This document shows positions 16,878 to 26,195 of a DNA stretch of 64,000 nt, piece by piece. Position numbers and translations under genes: made by a program. The notes under the pieces were generated by a model. The model worked only from the letters and a program-made list of their open reading frames with translations. It made no database searches and was not told the origin of the DNA. How positions within the stretch are numbered: position 1 is the stretch's first letter; each line of letters begins with the position of its first letter. The stretch is from Lachnospiraceae bacterium (GTDB taxonomy: Bacteria > Bacillota > Clostridia > Lachnospirales > Lachnospiraceae). Location of the stretch: assembly GCA_900753305.1 (NCBI GenBank), contig CAADYR010000093.1:53332-117331 (forward strand), read 5' to 3'.

Positions 16878-18482
16878 TTAATTTTTTCCGCTCTGGTAAG
16901 TGAATTCTGTGAATAATCCGTCACCTTTTGAAGCGTATAGACCAATATAGTTGCCTGTGAAGCATCCTCCGACTTCTGTAGTAAGATATTGTGCTTCGCC
17001 ACTGCCGATTACAACAGGGGCATTTACTGCACTTGGAAAAGCGGCTGTTGCGGGCATAGGGTTCTCATCCGGTCTGATATCCAGATAAGAGAATGTATAA
17101 TTTTCCCTGTCTCCTGTCAGAATCAGCTTTACTGTGTTGCAATGATAAGGAATCTGGGCTTCTACGGACTGTAAAGACCCGATCCTGCGTCTGAGAATGA
17201 TAAAGTACTGCCCGTTTACTGTGGCAAGGGCGGCTTCATAATGATGTCGGTTATTCATATAAATGGTAATGCCTGCTTCAGAGCCGGCATTTACACTTTC
17301 CAGTGTCAGGGTCGCAGTTGCAGTAAAGTGGAAATGCTCCTGTCTGCGTACTACGATGGCTTTTGCCTTATCATCTGACAATGCTGTGCCAAAGGAACGA
17401 AGGAAAAGTCCCTGTTCGGTAGGTACGACCAGCTTGCTCACCGGGTTATAGATCGTATTCCAGGAAGGATGTAGTGTTTTTGAAGTAAAGGTATCTGTTA
17501 CATTGCTGCCCGGAACATAATATTGTGACTTACGTGTTCGTTTACCTGGAAGTGCATCAATTTCAATTGTGTCAGGGACAGTGCCGTTTTCTCCCATAAC
17601 AGGCCAGCCGGATTCCCATTTTACAGGAACCAGCATGGTTTCTCTTCCGAGGTTATGACGGAAAGGATATCCCAGAGGCCGGATTCCCAGACATACAGCC
17701 CACCAGTTACCCTGAATGTCTTCTACCAGATCGGCATGTCCGGTTGCCTTGATCGGCAAGCCGGTACTTCTGTTAGAAAGAACAGGATTATGAGGACAAT
17801 CATCAAAAGGTCCATATATGTAATGACTGCGTGCGATCGTGACCATATGGCAATATTCTGTACCACCTTCTGCAATCATCAGATAATACATACCATTGAT
17901 CTTATATAAGTGGGGACCCTCAGGGTTATTTCCACCTGAACCATTCCAGACATATTTTTTCTCACCACATTTTACGTTGGTGATTGTAATTGCCAGTTGA
18001 TTCTTCCCGGGCTTTTCATTCTGTATAATATCAAAGGAAAGTTCTGCAATATAAATTCCGGTATCCGTTCCACTGTAATAAATCTTACCATCTTCATCAA
18101 AGAATAAAGACGGATCAATGCCTTCAAAGGGAAGTCTGACAGGATCTGACCATTTGCCATACGGATCATCTGTATAAACGAAGAAGTTACCACCTTTTCT
18201 ACCTCCTACATTGGTAACGATGCAATAGAAAATGCCTTCATGGTATCGGATAGTAGGGGCATAGATACCCAGACAGTTAGGGGCACCATTTACCAGTTTT
18301 AGCTGGCCTGGTCTATCCAGAATATGACCAATCTGCTCCCAGTGGATCAGATCTGTACTGTGGAAGAGTGGAATTGCAGGAAAATACTCAAAACTACTGT
18401 TTACAAGATAAAAATCATTCCCAACTCTGCATACGCTGGGATCCGGATGAAAACCGGATATAATAGGATTATGGTATTTCAT
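16878..18482 (-). CDS. glycoside hydrolase family 43 beta-xylosidase / alpha-arabinofuranosidase
   Basis: 534 residues without a signal peptide. The N-terminal five-blade beta-propeller starts with NPIISGFHPDPSVCRVG, which carries the general-base Asp. GIDPSLFFDEDG holds the second Asp, and NPEGPHLYKINGMYYL the acid Glu. The C-terminal part from about residue 330 is the concanavalin-like beta-sandwich common in GH43 xylosidases. Such enzymes release xylose or arabinose from oligosaccharides inside the cell. The ribosome site is AAAGGAG upstream of the ATG. It is divergent from the GGDEF gene, with about 250 bp between them, and convergent with the decayed lipoprotein gene. Confidence 0.92.
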   Translation of the reverse strand: MKYHNPIISGFHPDPSVCRVGNDFYLVNSSFEYFPAIPLFHSTDLIHWEQIGHILDRPGQLKLVNGAPNCLGIYAPTIRYHEGIFYCIVTNVGGRKGGNFFVYTDDPYGKWSDPVRLPFEGIDPSLFFDEDGKIYYSGTDTGIYIAELSFDIIQNEKPGKNQLAITITNVKCGEKKYVWNGSGGNNPEGPHLYKINGMYYLMIAEGGTEYCHMVTIARSHYIYGPFDDCPHNPVLSNRSTGLPIKATGHADLVEDIQGNWWAVCLGIRPLGYPFRHNLGRETMLVPVKWESGWPVMGENGTVPDTIEIDALPGKRTRKSQYYVPGSNVTDTFTSKTLHPSWNTIYNPVSKLVVPTEQGLFLRSFGTALSDDKAKAIVVRRQEHFHFTATATLTLESVNAGSEAGITIYMNNRHHYEAALATVNGQYFIILRRRIGSLQSVEAQIPYHCNTVKLILTGDRENYTFSYLDIRPDENPMPATAAFPSAVNAPVVIGSGEAQYLTTEVGGCFTGNYIGLYASKGDGLFTEFTYQSGKN

Positions 18483-18612
18483 GGAATTATCTCCTTTATC
18501 TAGAATTACGTTTACTTACAGCATAACAGAAATTTGCGACTAAGTGTAGTATAAAATTATATAATTTTAGGTATAACATAGGAAAAATATGAATATCAAA
18601 AGAAAAAAGGTT

Positions 18613-18641
18613 TTGACAGTCAATGTAAAAAAGAAAATAAT
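18613..18641 (+). promoter_or_regulatory. promoter for the GGDEF sensor gene
   Basis: TTGACA (18613-18618), 17-nt spacer, AATAAT (18636-18641). The transcript would start about 90 nt before the ATG at 18736. No convincing GH43 promoter could be fixed on the other strand. Confidence 0.55.
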
Positions 18642-18735
18642 TAAAAATGTCATACAAATACTTTAAATTTTTGCAATATATGATAAAATGAATTGTATAT
18701 ACAATTATTATAATTATGTCACAAGAGGAAGAAAT

Positions 18736-20673
18736 ATGAAAAAAACGGGGAATATATTTCGACGCAGAAGTGTGTTGTTCACATTTGTGATTATTTTTAT
18801 GATTGCCTTGGTGACCGCTATTGCAGCGGTTAATATTACCAGAATTGAAGAAATGAATTGCTATGAGGCACTCTTTCAGGCGGGGGAACAACTGAATCTT
18901 GACATTGCGAGGCTGATAAGCTATGACAAGGAACAATTAGAGGCATTTGCAGGTATTTTCTCTGAATATGATCAGTTGAACAGTATTCAGGTAACGGATA
19001 TCGTAAATCACTATCAGCAGTGTGGGATGGTATCGAGACTTGAGATACTTATGCCGGATAATACACTTTTATTACAAAATGGGACAAGAATAGAAGCGGG
19101 TGAGGCAACAGATTTTGAAACAGAGGCAGCCAAAGGGGCATATTTGACACCAATCCAGCCGGGAACGATCAACCCGGACAAGCGTGTACTGCGTAATATC
19201 GTTCCTATTGTAAAAGATGGTGAAGTAACAGGTATGCTGCATGGTGTTATTGATCTGGATGGACTACAGAATGTCTGGAATATGAATGTATATGGAACCA
19301 GAGCTGATATTTATATTATAGAGAGAAACAGCGGCGAATATATAGTGAATACTTCCAGCAAAGAATTAGGAAATGTTTCACAGATCGATAATAATAAAAT
19401 ATTAAAACGAAGCAGTAATGACTCTCTGGAAAGACAGATTAAAAAGGGTAAAAAGGGTTATGCAGTGTTCAGCATGCCGGGAGCACAGGAAAATCTGTAT
19501 TTTTGTTATATGCCCTGCAAGATCAATAACTGGGAACTGGCAATATCAGTGCCGGAACGTGTCGTATTCGAAAATGTGCAGGATGTCAGAAATTTACTCT
19601 TTATTCTGGTTGGATTTGAATTGCTGTGTTTTCTGGTCTATATGACATGGATGTTCAGGGAGAACAGAATGCAGAATTTAGAGAGACAGGAGAGGCTGGA
19701 GTTGATGACGTTTACGGGCAGAGTACAGGAATTACTCTTCGAAGCGCATCAGAATCAGCATAATATAGAACTGGCACTTGAAATGATCGCCAAAATGACA
19801 GATGCACAGTATGCATTCTTTAAAATATTAGGACAAAATGGCAAAGAAGAAATTTATCAGTGGATGGATGATAACCCGGAGCATATTACCGTCCGTGTTC
19901 CGGAAGAACGGGCGCATTTCTTTATGCATTACTTTTATTTCAAAGATGGGAGCGGAGGACTTTTTATGCCGAACATAGAAGAACTTAAAGTCGTAGCACC
20001 ATCCAGTTATGAACTGCTCAGTGGAGAAGGCATTCACAGTCTTATGGCAGTACCTGTCAATGATGTATCAGGCAAGCTGGTAGGTGCGCTTGGTGTATGC
20101 AACATGGGAGGCAGATGCAGGGATACTCATATACTGGAAGCTGTAAAGCTCAGCTTTTCCATGCTGTATCATAATATCCGTTCTTACAATATCATCCGTG
20201 AAATGGGAACAGTCGATCTTCTGACAGGATTGCTCAACAGAAACTGCTATCAAAGAAATATGAAGGGTTATCCAATGATGAATTTTCAGACTCTGGCATG
20301 TGTTTACTGTGATGTAAATGGATTGCATGAATTGAACAATTCCCAGGGGCATGAAGCGGGAGATGAAATGTTAAAGACCGTAGCGGTCACAATAAGAAAT
20401 TATTTTGGAGATGAGCACAGTTACCGTATCGGCGGTGATGAATTCGTAGCTTTCGTATTGGATGAGGAAACAGAAGATATCAAAAAGAAAACGGAAGCGG
20501 TTGCCAGAAAACTTGAGGCAAAAGGCTATTATGTATCAGTTGGTATCAGCATAGGCAGACCCAAAAACCTGACAGAAATGGAAGAATTGGTAAAAAAGGC
20601 AGAAGCAGAGATGTATGCTGTCAAGAAAATATTCTATGAAAACGGCGGAAGAGACCGCCGTGGAAGAATGTAA
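18736..20673 (+). CDS. membrane sensor with GAF and GGDEF domains, putative diguanylate cyclase
   Basis: 645 residues from ATG 18736; the longer frame from 18688 lacks a ribosome site, whereas AGAGGAAG precedes 18736. A first helix at about 13-35, an extracytoplasmic Cache-like sensor of about 230 residues, and a second helix at about 285-305 are followed by a GAF-like domain (about 330-475). The C-terminal GGDEF domain begins at DLLTGLLNRNCY and has an intact YRIGGDEFVAF active site. I see no RxxD inhibitory site five residues before GGDEF. It would make cyclic di-GMP in response to an external ligand. It sits beside glycan-degradation genes, so a sugar-related signal is possible. Confidence 0.88.
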   Translation: MKKTGNIFRRRSVLFTFVIIFMIALVTAIAAVNITRIEEMNCYEALFQAGEQLNLDIARLISYDKEQLEAFAGIFSEYDQLNSIQVTDIVNHYQQCGMVSRLEILMPDNTLLLQNGTRIEAGEATDFETEAAKGAYLTPIQPGTINPDKRVLRNIVPIVKDGEVTGMLHGVIDLDGLQNVWNMNVYGTRADIYIIERNSGEYIVNTSSKELGNVSQIDNNKILKRSSNDSLERQIKKGKKGYAVFSMPGAQENLYFCYMPCKINNWELAISVPERVVFENVQDVRNLLFILVGFELLCFLVYMTWMFRENRMQNLERQERLELMTFTGRVQELLFEAHQNQHNIELALEMIAKMTDAQYAFFKILGQNGKEEIYQWMDDNPEHITVRVPEERAHFFMHYFYFKDGSGGLFMPNIEELKVVAPSSYELLSGEGIHSLMAVPVNDVSGKLVGALGVCNMGGRCRDTHILEAVKLSFSMLYHNIRSYNIIREMGTVDLLTGLLNRNCYQRNMKGYPMMNFQTLACVYCDVNGLHELNNSQGHEAGDEMLKTVAVTIRNYFGDEHSYRIGGDEFVAFVLDEETEDIKKKTEAVARKLEAKGYYVSVGISIGRPKNLTEMEELVKKAEAEMYAVKKIFYENGGRDRRGRM

Positions 20674-20699
20674 TACAACTGTACATGTAAAAAATAATG

Positions 20700-20731
20700 A
20701 AACTGACACTTTATTAAGTGTCAGTTTTTAT
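20700..20731 (+). terminator. terminator after the GGDEF gene
   Basis: AAACTGACACT pairs perfectly with AGTGTCAGTTT around TTATTA, and the T-rich tract continues. Confidence 0.85.
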
Positions 20732-20785
20732 TTATGATTATACTCAATTCAAATAACAAAAGTACATTAATCAGATGGGATAAGT

Positions 20786-21682
20786 ATGGAAAGGATGGAA
20801 CGAAATATGGAAAATGAAAGATATGGATTAAACAAGGAACTGGCACAGATGTTAAAGGGTGGCGTTATTATGGACGTTACGACACCGGAGCAGGCCCGCA
20901 TTGCGCAGGAGGCAGGTGCATGCGCAGTCATGGCACTTGAAAGAATTCCGGCAGATATCAGAGCTGCAGGTGGTGTATCCAGAATGAGTGATCCCAAGAT
21001 GATCAAAGGAATCCAGGAAGCAGTATCTATCCCTGTCATGGCAAAGTGCCGTATTGGACATTTTGCAGAAGCGCAGATTCTTGAAGCAATTGAAATCGAC
21101 TATATTGATGAAAGTGAAGTACTTTCTCCGGCAGATGATGTATATCATATCGATAAGACCAAATTCAAGGTTCCATTCGTATGTGGTGCCAAGGATCTGG
21201 GAGAAGCGCTCAGAAGAATTAATGAAGGTGCATCCATGATCCGTACCAAGGGTGAACCGGGAACAGGTGATGTTGTGCAGGCTGTACGTCATATGAGAAA
21301 GATGAATCAGGAGATCGCCAGACTGACATCCATGCGTGAGGATGAACTGTTCCAGGCTGCCAAGGAATTACAGGTTCCATATGATCTCGTACAGTATGTT
21401 CATGAAAAAGGTAAACTTCCTGTTGTTAATTTTGCCGCAGGCGGCGTAGCAACTCCAGCAGATGCAGCACTGATGATGCAGTTAGGCGCAGAAGGTGTAT
21501 TCGTAGGTTCCGGAATTTTCAAATCAGGAGATCCAAAGAAGCGTGCAGCCGCCATCGTAAAGGCAGTTACGAACTATCAGGATGCCAAACTTCTGGCTGA
21601 ACTTTCAGAAGATCTGGGTGAAGCAATGGTTGGAATTAACGAACAGGAAATTCAGTTATTAATGGCGAATAGAGGAATCTGA
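20786..21682 (+). CDS. pdxS: pyridoxal 5'-phosphate synthase, PdxS (lyase) subunit
   Basis: Up to 298 residues. PdxS builds PLP from ribose 5-phosphate, glyceraldehyde 3-phosphate and ammonia supplied by PdxT; it forms a dodecameric cytoplasmic complex. Visible: GGVIMDVTTPEQARIAQEAG, the lysine of PVMAKCRIGH that binds ribose phosphate, and the second lysine in IRTKGEPGTGD. The start is uncertain: ATG codons at 20786, 20795 and 20807 are all possible, and the last would give 291 residues, nearer the family norm. pdxT starts 1 bp after its stop, so the two are translationally coupled. Confidence 0.97.
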   Translation: MERMERNMENERYGLNKELAQMLKGGVIMDVTTPEQARIAQEAGACAVMALERIPADIRAAGGVSRMSDPKMIKGIQEAVSIPVMAKCRIGHFAEAQILEAIEIDYIDESEVLSPADDVYHIDKTKFKVPFVCGAKDLGEALRRINEGASMIRTKGEPGTGDVVQAVRHMRKMNQEIARLTSMREDELFQAAKELQVPYDLVQYVHEKGKLPVVNFAAGGVATPADAALMMQLGAEGVFVGSGIFKSGDPKKRAAAIVKAVTNYQDAKLLAELSEDLGEAMVGINEQEIQLLMANRGI

Positions 21683-21683
21683 T

Positions 21684-22250
21684 ATGAGGATAGGAGTACT
21701 GGCTGTTCAGGGTGCATTTATTGAACATGAGAGAATGATAGAGGCACTGGGGCATGAAGCATTTGAGATCAGGCAGAAGCGTGACCTTGAGCAGGAGTTT
21801 GATGGTCTGATCCTTCCCGGTGGTGAAAGTACGGTCATTGGTAAGCTGCTTCGGGAACTGGATCTGTTTGATATATTACATAAGAAGATACGGGAAGGAA
21901 TGCCGGTGCTTGGTACCTGTGCAGGACTGATCCTGTTGGCAGAAAAGTTATCAGGCGATGATACGGTTCACTTTGGAACACTGCCTGTTACGGTAAAGCG
22001 TAATGCCTATGGCAGACAGCTTGGCAGCTTCCAGACAGTGGCGGAGATTGCACATATCGGTGAAATTCCTCTGACTTTCATCCGTGCACCCTATATTGAG
22101 TGTGCAGACGACGGCGTAGAGATACTAGCCAAAGTAGACGGCAATATCGTAGCAGTACAGTATGGTAACCAGATTGGAATATCCTTTCATCCGGAGGTCA
22201 CCGACTGCACAGCGGTACATGAGTACTTTTTGTCATTGTGTACGGCATGA
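21684..22250 (+). CDS. pdxT: pyridoxal 5'-phosphate synthase, PdxT (glutaminase) subunit
   Basis: 188 residues, the usual size. It is the class I glutaminase that feeds ammonia to PdxS. The nucleophile Cys lies in VLGTCAGLILLA and the His/Glu pair in ISFHPEVTD, completing the triad. LPGGESTVIGK near residue 45 is the conserved oxyanion-loop region. It follows pdxS by 1 bp. The promoter of the feoB gene overlaps its stop codon region, so the pdxST unit probably ends here without a hairpin of its own. Confidence 0.97.
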   Translation: MRIGVLAVQGAFIEHERMIEALGHEAFEIRQKRDLEQEFDGLILPGGESTVIGKLLRELDLFDILHKKIREGMPVLGTCAGLILLAEKLSGDDTVHFGTLPVTVKRNAYGRQLGSFQTVAEIAHIGEIPLTFIRAPYIECADDGVEILAKVDGNIVAVQYGNQIGISFHPEVTDCTAVHEYFLSLCTA

Positions 22251-22251
22251 A

Positions 22252-22280
22252 TTGAAAATATCTTACAAATGTACTATGAT
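22252..22280 (+). promoter_or_regulatory. promoter for the FeoA-FeoB fusion gene
   Basis: TTGAAA (22252-22257), exactly 17 nt, TATGAT (22275-22280), starting just after the pdxT stop. Confidence 0.7.
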
Positions 22281-22283
22281 ATT

Positions 22284-22301
22284 ATTGATAAAAATATCAA
22301 T
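22284..22301. promoter_or_regulatory. palindromic operator candidate for iron control
   Basis: ATTGATA-AAAA-TATCAAT is a perfect 7-4-7 palindrome placed right behind the -10 box at about the transcription start. A repressor bound here would block feoB transcription. The AT-rich GATA/TATC half-sites resemble Fur-type boxes, but which regulator binds is not shown. Confidence 0.55.
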
Positions 22302-22326
22302 AAGAAATACATGAGGAGGATACAGC

Positions 22327-24684
22327 ATGACGCTGAAAGAGTTACCGATCGGAAGTATGGCAACAGTGGTGACTGTAGGTGGAGAAGGCGCGTTACGCCA
22401 GCATTTTCTGGATATGGGACTGATACCGGGAGTAGATGTAACCATGGTCAAGTATGCACCTATGGGAGACCCGGTGGAGCTTCAGATACATGGATATGAA
22501 CTGACACTTCGTCTGGCAGATGCAGAGAAGATAGAAATAGAGAAAGTGAGACAACCACAGGCTAAAGAGACACCTAGCAAAGAGAAAAAGAACCTGAAAA
22601 AAGATGTATTGCATCCGGGGCTTGGTGAGGGAGGCAAGTATCATGTCAAGGCAGATGAGAATCCTGTACCGGAGGGTGAAGTGCTGACTTTTGCCCTGGC
22701 AGGTAATCAGAACTGCGGTAAAACGACATTATTCAATCAGTTGACAGGTTCTAATCAACATGTAGGAAATTTCCCGGGTGTAACAGTTGACCGTAAGGAT
22801 GGGGCGATCAAAGGACACAGTGACACGCTGGTCACAGACTTACCGGGTATTTATTCCATGTCTCCCTATTCCAGTGAGGAAATTGTAACCAGACAATTTG
22901 TACTGGAGGAGCATCCAAAGGGAATTATCAATATCGTAGATGCTACCAATATCGAGAGAAATCTGTACCTGACCATGCAGCTTCTGGAACTGGACGTACC
23001 AATGGTACTGGCACTTAACATGATGGATGAGGTGCGCCAGAATGGTGGTTCCATTCGTGTGAATGAGCTGGAAGAACTGCTTGGAATTCCGGTTGTTCCG
23101 ATTTCGGCTGCCAAGAACGAAGGTATCAGTGAATTAATAGATCATGCACTGCATGTGGCAAAATATCAGGAAAGACCGGGAAGACAGGATTTCTGTGAAG
23201 CGGATGACCATGGTGGCGCTGTACATAGATGTCTGCATGGCATTATGCATCTGATCGAAGATCATGCCAAAGAAAATGACATACCTGTCAGATTCGCGGC
23301 GGCTAAACTGGCAGAAGGGGATTCTCTTATTCTTGAGAGACTCAGACTTGATGAAAATGAGAAAGAAACTCTGGAACATATCATCAAACAGATGGAGAAG
23401 GAGAGAGGACTGGACCGGGCAGCAGCTATTGCGGATATGAGATTCTCTTTTATCAGCAAGATATGTGACCAGACGGTGATCAAACCGCATGAGAGCAAGG
23501 AACATGCCAGAAGTGCACGTATTGATAAGGTACTTACTGGTAAATATACTGCAATTCCGGTATTTATTGCCATTATGGCAGCAGTGTTCTGGCTGACTTT
23601 TAATGTGATAGGTGCAGCACTTTCTAATCTGCTTGATATGGGAATCGGCTGGCTTACAGAGCAGGTACAGCGGGGTATGATAGCCACAGGGGTGAATGAA
23701 GTCCTCCAGTCACTTATTATCGATGGTATTTTTAATGGTGTAGGCAGTGTACTCAGTTTCCTGCCGATCATCGTGACATTATTCTTTTTCCTGTCAATGC
23801 TGGAAGACAGCGGATACATGGCAAGAGTAGCCTTTGTTATGGATAAACTGCTGCGTAAGATAGGACTGTCAGGACGGAGTATTGTGCCAATGCTGGTAGG
23901 ATTTGGATGTACAGTACCCGGTGTCATGGCAAGCAGAACACTTCCTTCTGAACGCGACCGCAAGATGACGATTCTGCTGACTCCTTATATGAGCTGTTCG
24001 GCAAAGTTACCAATTTATCTGTTCTTTACAGCAGCATTTTTCCCGGATCATGCAGCAATCGTTATGATTGCGCTGTATTTTGGCGGAATTGTGGCAGGCA
24101 TCCTTTCTGCTACCGTAATGCGTAAACTGAAATTCAGGGGGGAAGCGGTACCGTTTGTAATGGAATTGCCCAATTACCGTATGCCCGGTGCGAAGAATGT
24201 AGGACAACTTCTGTGGGAAAAGGCAAAGGATTTCCTGCAGAGAGCATTTACAGTTATTTTCCTTGCAACGATCATTATCTGGTTCTTACAGACTTTTGAT
24301 ACCAGACTGAATGTAGTGACAGATTCCAAAGACAGTATTCTTGCTGTAGTAGCGGGCTGGATCGCACCGATATTCAAACCGCTTGGCTTTGGTGACTGGA
24401 GAGTTTCAACCGCACTTATCACAGGCTTTATGGCAAAGGAAAGTGTCGTAGCGACACTGAACGTACTTTTTGGAAGTACGGATATTCTGCTGGCGGCAAT
24501 CACGCCGCTTGCAGCAGCAAGTCTCCTGGCATTCTGTCTTCTGTATACACCCTGCGTTGCAGCAATTGCTTCTGTGAAGCGTGAACTTGGCTGGAAATGG
24601 GCAGTGTTTGTTGTATTTGCACAGTGCGCTATTGCCTGGGGAGCCGCTTTTATCGTAAGATGTGTAGGAATGATTTTTGTATAA
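22327..24684 (+). CDS. feoB: FeoA-FeoB fusion, ferrous iron transporter
   Basis: 785 residues. Residues 1-74 are a complete FeoA SH3-like domain (PIGSMATVVTVGGEG ... MGLIPGVDVTM). After a charged linker (75-118), the FeoB GTPase domain begins: G1 GNQNCGKTT (126-134), G3 DLPGIY, G4 NMMD. The membrane part has two gate regions, including GFGCTVPGVMASR and YMSCSAKLPIYLF. It imports Fe2+ across the inner membrane with GTP hydrolysis. In most bacteria FeoA is a separate protein. The promoter at 22252 and palindrome at 22284 suggest iron control. A CotF-like gene follows 58 bp downstream. Confidence 0.95.
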   Translation: MTLKELPIGSMATVVTVGGEGALRQHFLDMGLIPGVDVTMVKYAPMGDPVELQIHGYELTLRLADAEKIEIEKVRQPQAKETPSKEKKNLKKDVLHPGLGEGGKYHVKADENPVPEGEVLTFALAGNQNCGKTTLFNQLTGSNQHVGNFPGVTVDRKDGAIKGHSDTLVTDLPGIYSMSPYSSEEIVTRQFVLEEHPKGIINIVDATNIERNLYLTMQLLELDVPMVLALNMMDEVRQNGGSIRVNELEELLGIPVVPISAAKNEGISELIDHALHVAKYQERPGRQDFCEADDHGGAVHRCLHGIMHLIEDHAKENDIPVRFAAAKLAEGDSLILERLRLDENEKETLEHIIKQMEKERGLDRAAAIADMRFSFISKICDQTVIKPHESKEHARSARIDKVLTGKYTAIPVFIAIMAAVFWLTFNVIGAALSNLLDMGIGWLTEQVQRGMIATGVNEVLQSLIIDGIFNGVGSVLSFLPIIVTLFFFLSMLEDSGYMARVAFVMDKLLRKIGLSGRSIVPMLVGFGCTVPGVMASRTLPSERDRKMTILLTPYMSCSAKLPIYLFFTAAFFPDHAAIVMIALYFGGIVAGILSATVMRKLKFRGEAVPFVMELPNYRMPGAKNVGQLLWEKAKDFLQRAFTVIFLATIIIWFLQTFDTRLNVVTDSKDSILAVVAGWIAPIFKPLGFGDWRVSTALITGFMAKESVVATLNVLFGSTDILLAAITPLAAASLLAFCLLYTPCVAAIASVKRELGWKWAVFVVFAQCAIAWGAAFIVRCVGMIFV

Positions 24685-24742
24685 AAAAGCTGTGTTATGG
24701 TCATAATATCATTGGAAATATAAAAGAAAAGAGGATATTACG

Positions 24743-25198
24743 ATGATTTTAAGTGAAAAGGAAACAGCAGCCATCAAAGACCTTCAGACACAGGAGCAGA
24801 CCTGCGTGGAGAAATACGCCCGCAGCAGTAAGCAGGCAAAGGACCCTGTGCTTGCCAATCTGTTTGAAGAGCTTCACAGAAAAGAGCAGAAGCATTATGA
24901 CTCCTTAAGCCAGGTATTGAACGGTTCTGTACCATCCTGCGACTGTAACGACAGTGATGGTAAGAATTATAATCCCAAGGCTGCTTATGATATGAATGAG
25001 TCAGAGGATAAGAAGAATGACTGCTTTCTGGCAACAGACTGCATCTGCACAGAGAAGCTGGTTTCTTCTGAATATAATACGGATGTATTTATCTGCAGTG
25101 AACCTTCCCTGCGTAAGCTGCTTGCAGATATCCAGATCGAAGAGCAGAATCATGCAGAGATGCTTTATAAGTATAAGACAGTGAACAGTATGTCATAG
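24743..25198 (+). CDS. CotF-like spore coat / ferritin-like protein
   Basis: 151 residues, mostly helical. Two Glu/His-containing helices (QTCVEKYARSSKQAKD and EELHRKEQKHYDSL) and a later pair (ISTEYNTDVFI region, then EEQNHAEMLYKY) form the ferritin-like bundle of the CotF coat family. ExxH-type residues could bind a di-metal centre. Cysteines cluster in the middle (SCDCND, DCFLATDCICTEK). The place beside feoB makes iron storage thinkable, but coat function in spores is the better-known role for the family. A terminator follows at 25211-25236. Confidence 0.75.
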   Translation: MILSEKETAAIKDLQTQEQTCVEKYARSSKQAKDPVLANLFEELHRKEQKHYDSLSQVLNGSVPSCDCNDSDGKNYNPKAAYDMNESEDKKNDCFLATDCICTEKLVSSEYNTDVFICSEPSLRKLLADIQIEEQNHAEMLYKYKTVNSMS

Positions 25199-25210
25199 TA
25201 TGTTCAAGGC

Positions 25211-25236
25211 GGCGGTTTTCACCGCCACTTTTTTTA
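25211..25236 (+). terminator. terminator after the CotF-like gene
   Basis: GGCGGT pairs with ACCGCC around TTTC, followed by ACTTTTTTT. Confidence 0.85.
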
Positions 25237-25265
25237 TAAACACTATTTCCTACTAAACCTATTCG

Positions 25266-25274
25266 TGTTATACT
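25266..25274 (+). promoter_or_regulatory. extended -10 promoter for tcdA
   Basis: TGT plus TATACT (25269-25274), 39 nt before the tcdA start. No good -35 is seen. Confidence 0.5.
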
Positions 25275-25312
25275 AAACTTCAAACCATTGATAGAAAGGT
25301 ATAGGAATTAAA

Positions 25313-26068
25313 ATGTTAGACCAGTTTTCAAGAACACAGTTATTAGTTGGTAAGGAAGCAATGGACCGACTGGCAAATGCCAGAGTAGCCATATTCGGTA
25401 TTGGCGGAGTTGGCGGTTATGTTGTAGAAGCACTGGCAAGAAGCGGTGTCGGAACCCTTGACCTGATAGATGATGATAAGATATGTCTGACTAATCTTAA
25501 CAGACAGATCATAGCAACCAGAAGTACGATCGGTAAATACAAAGTGGATGTGGCAAAGGCGAGAGTACTGGATATTAATCCAAAGGCAGTTGTGAATACA
25601 TATCAGACTTTTTATGTACCGGAGACTGCAGAACAATTTGACTTTTCCCAATATGATTATGTTGTGGACGCAATTGATACTGTTACAGGTAAGATCAATC
25701 TTGTAATGCAGGCAGAACAGACACATACACCGATCATCAGCTCTATGGGAGCCGGTAACAAGATGGACCCGACTGCATTCAGAGTAGCAGATATCTATAA
25801 GACCAGTGTATGTCCTCTGGCAAAAGTCATGCGCAGAGAACTGAAAAAGAGAGGCATTAAGAAGCTTAAAGTTGTATATTCAGAAGAAAAACCATTAACA
25901 CCGATCGAGGATGAGTCCACCAGTTGTAAATCTCATTGTGTATGTCCTCCAGGAACGGTACGTAAGTGCACACAGAGAAGACAGGTGCCGGGAAGTAATG
26001 CATTCGTTCCCTCTGTAGTAGGACTGATCATAGCTGGTGAGGTCATTAAGGATCTGATCAGGCAGTAA
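25313..26068 (+). CDS. tcdA: tRNA threonylcarbamoyladenosine dehydratase
   Basis: 251 residues, an E1-like adenylating enzyme. TcdA (CsdL) converts t6A37 of ANN-decoding tRNAs to the cyclic ct6A form using ATP. The Rossmann motif FGIGGVGGYVVEALARSG, then DDDKICLTNLNRQI and DAIDTVTGKI, and the C-terminal CxP region (CVCPPGTVRKC) fit the family. AGAAAGGTAT at 25293-25302 is the ribosome site. It has a promoter of its own, and the next operon has another, so it is probably transcribed alone. Confidence 0.92.
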   Translation: MLDQFSRTQLLVGKEAMDRLANARVAIFGIGGVGGYVVEALARSGVGTLDLIDDDKICLTNLNRQIIATRSTIGKYKVDVAKARVLDINPKAVVNTYQTFYVPETAEQFDFSQYDYVVDAIDTVTGKINLVMQAEQTHTPIISSMGAGNKMDPTAFRVADIYKTSVCPLAKVMRRELKKRGIKKLKVVYSEEKPLTPIEDESTSCKSHCVCPPGTVRKCTQRRQVPGSNAFVPSVVGLIIAGEVIKDLIRQ

Positions 26069-26070
26069 CA

Positions 26071-26099
26071 TTGACAGGATTTTCCATCCTTATTATAAT
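26071..26099 (+). promoter_or_regulatory. consensus promoter for the ABC / TM1266 operon
   Basis: TTGACA (26071-26076), 17-nt spacer, TATAAT (26094-26099): a perfect sigma-A promoter starting 3 nt after the tcdA stop. The leader of about 90 nt to the next ATG has no riboswitch I can recognise. Confidence 0.85.
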
Positions 26100-26195
26100 A
26101 AATATTGAGACTGGAAAGCATCTGGCTGACCGGAATCATAAAATAATCTGACATACAAAGATTGAGAAAATTCATTCTGCGTGGAAAGGAACAAA

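Noticed and set aside
26100..26195. Possible riboswitch in the leader of the ABC/TM1266 operon
   Set aside because: Some GGAAAGC/CTGACC segments could pair, but no known aptamer and no expression platform is visible.
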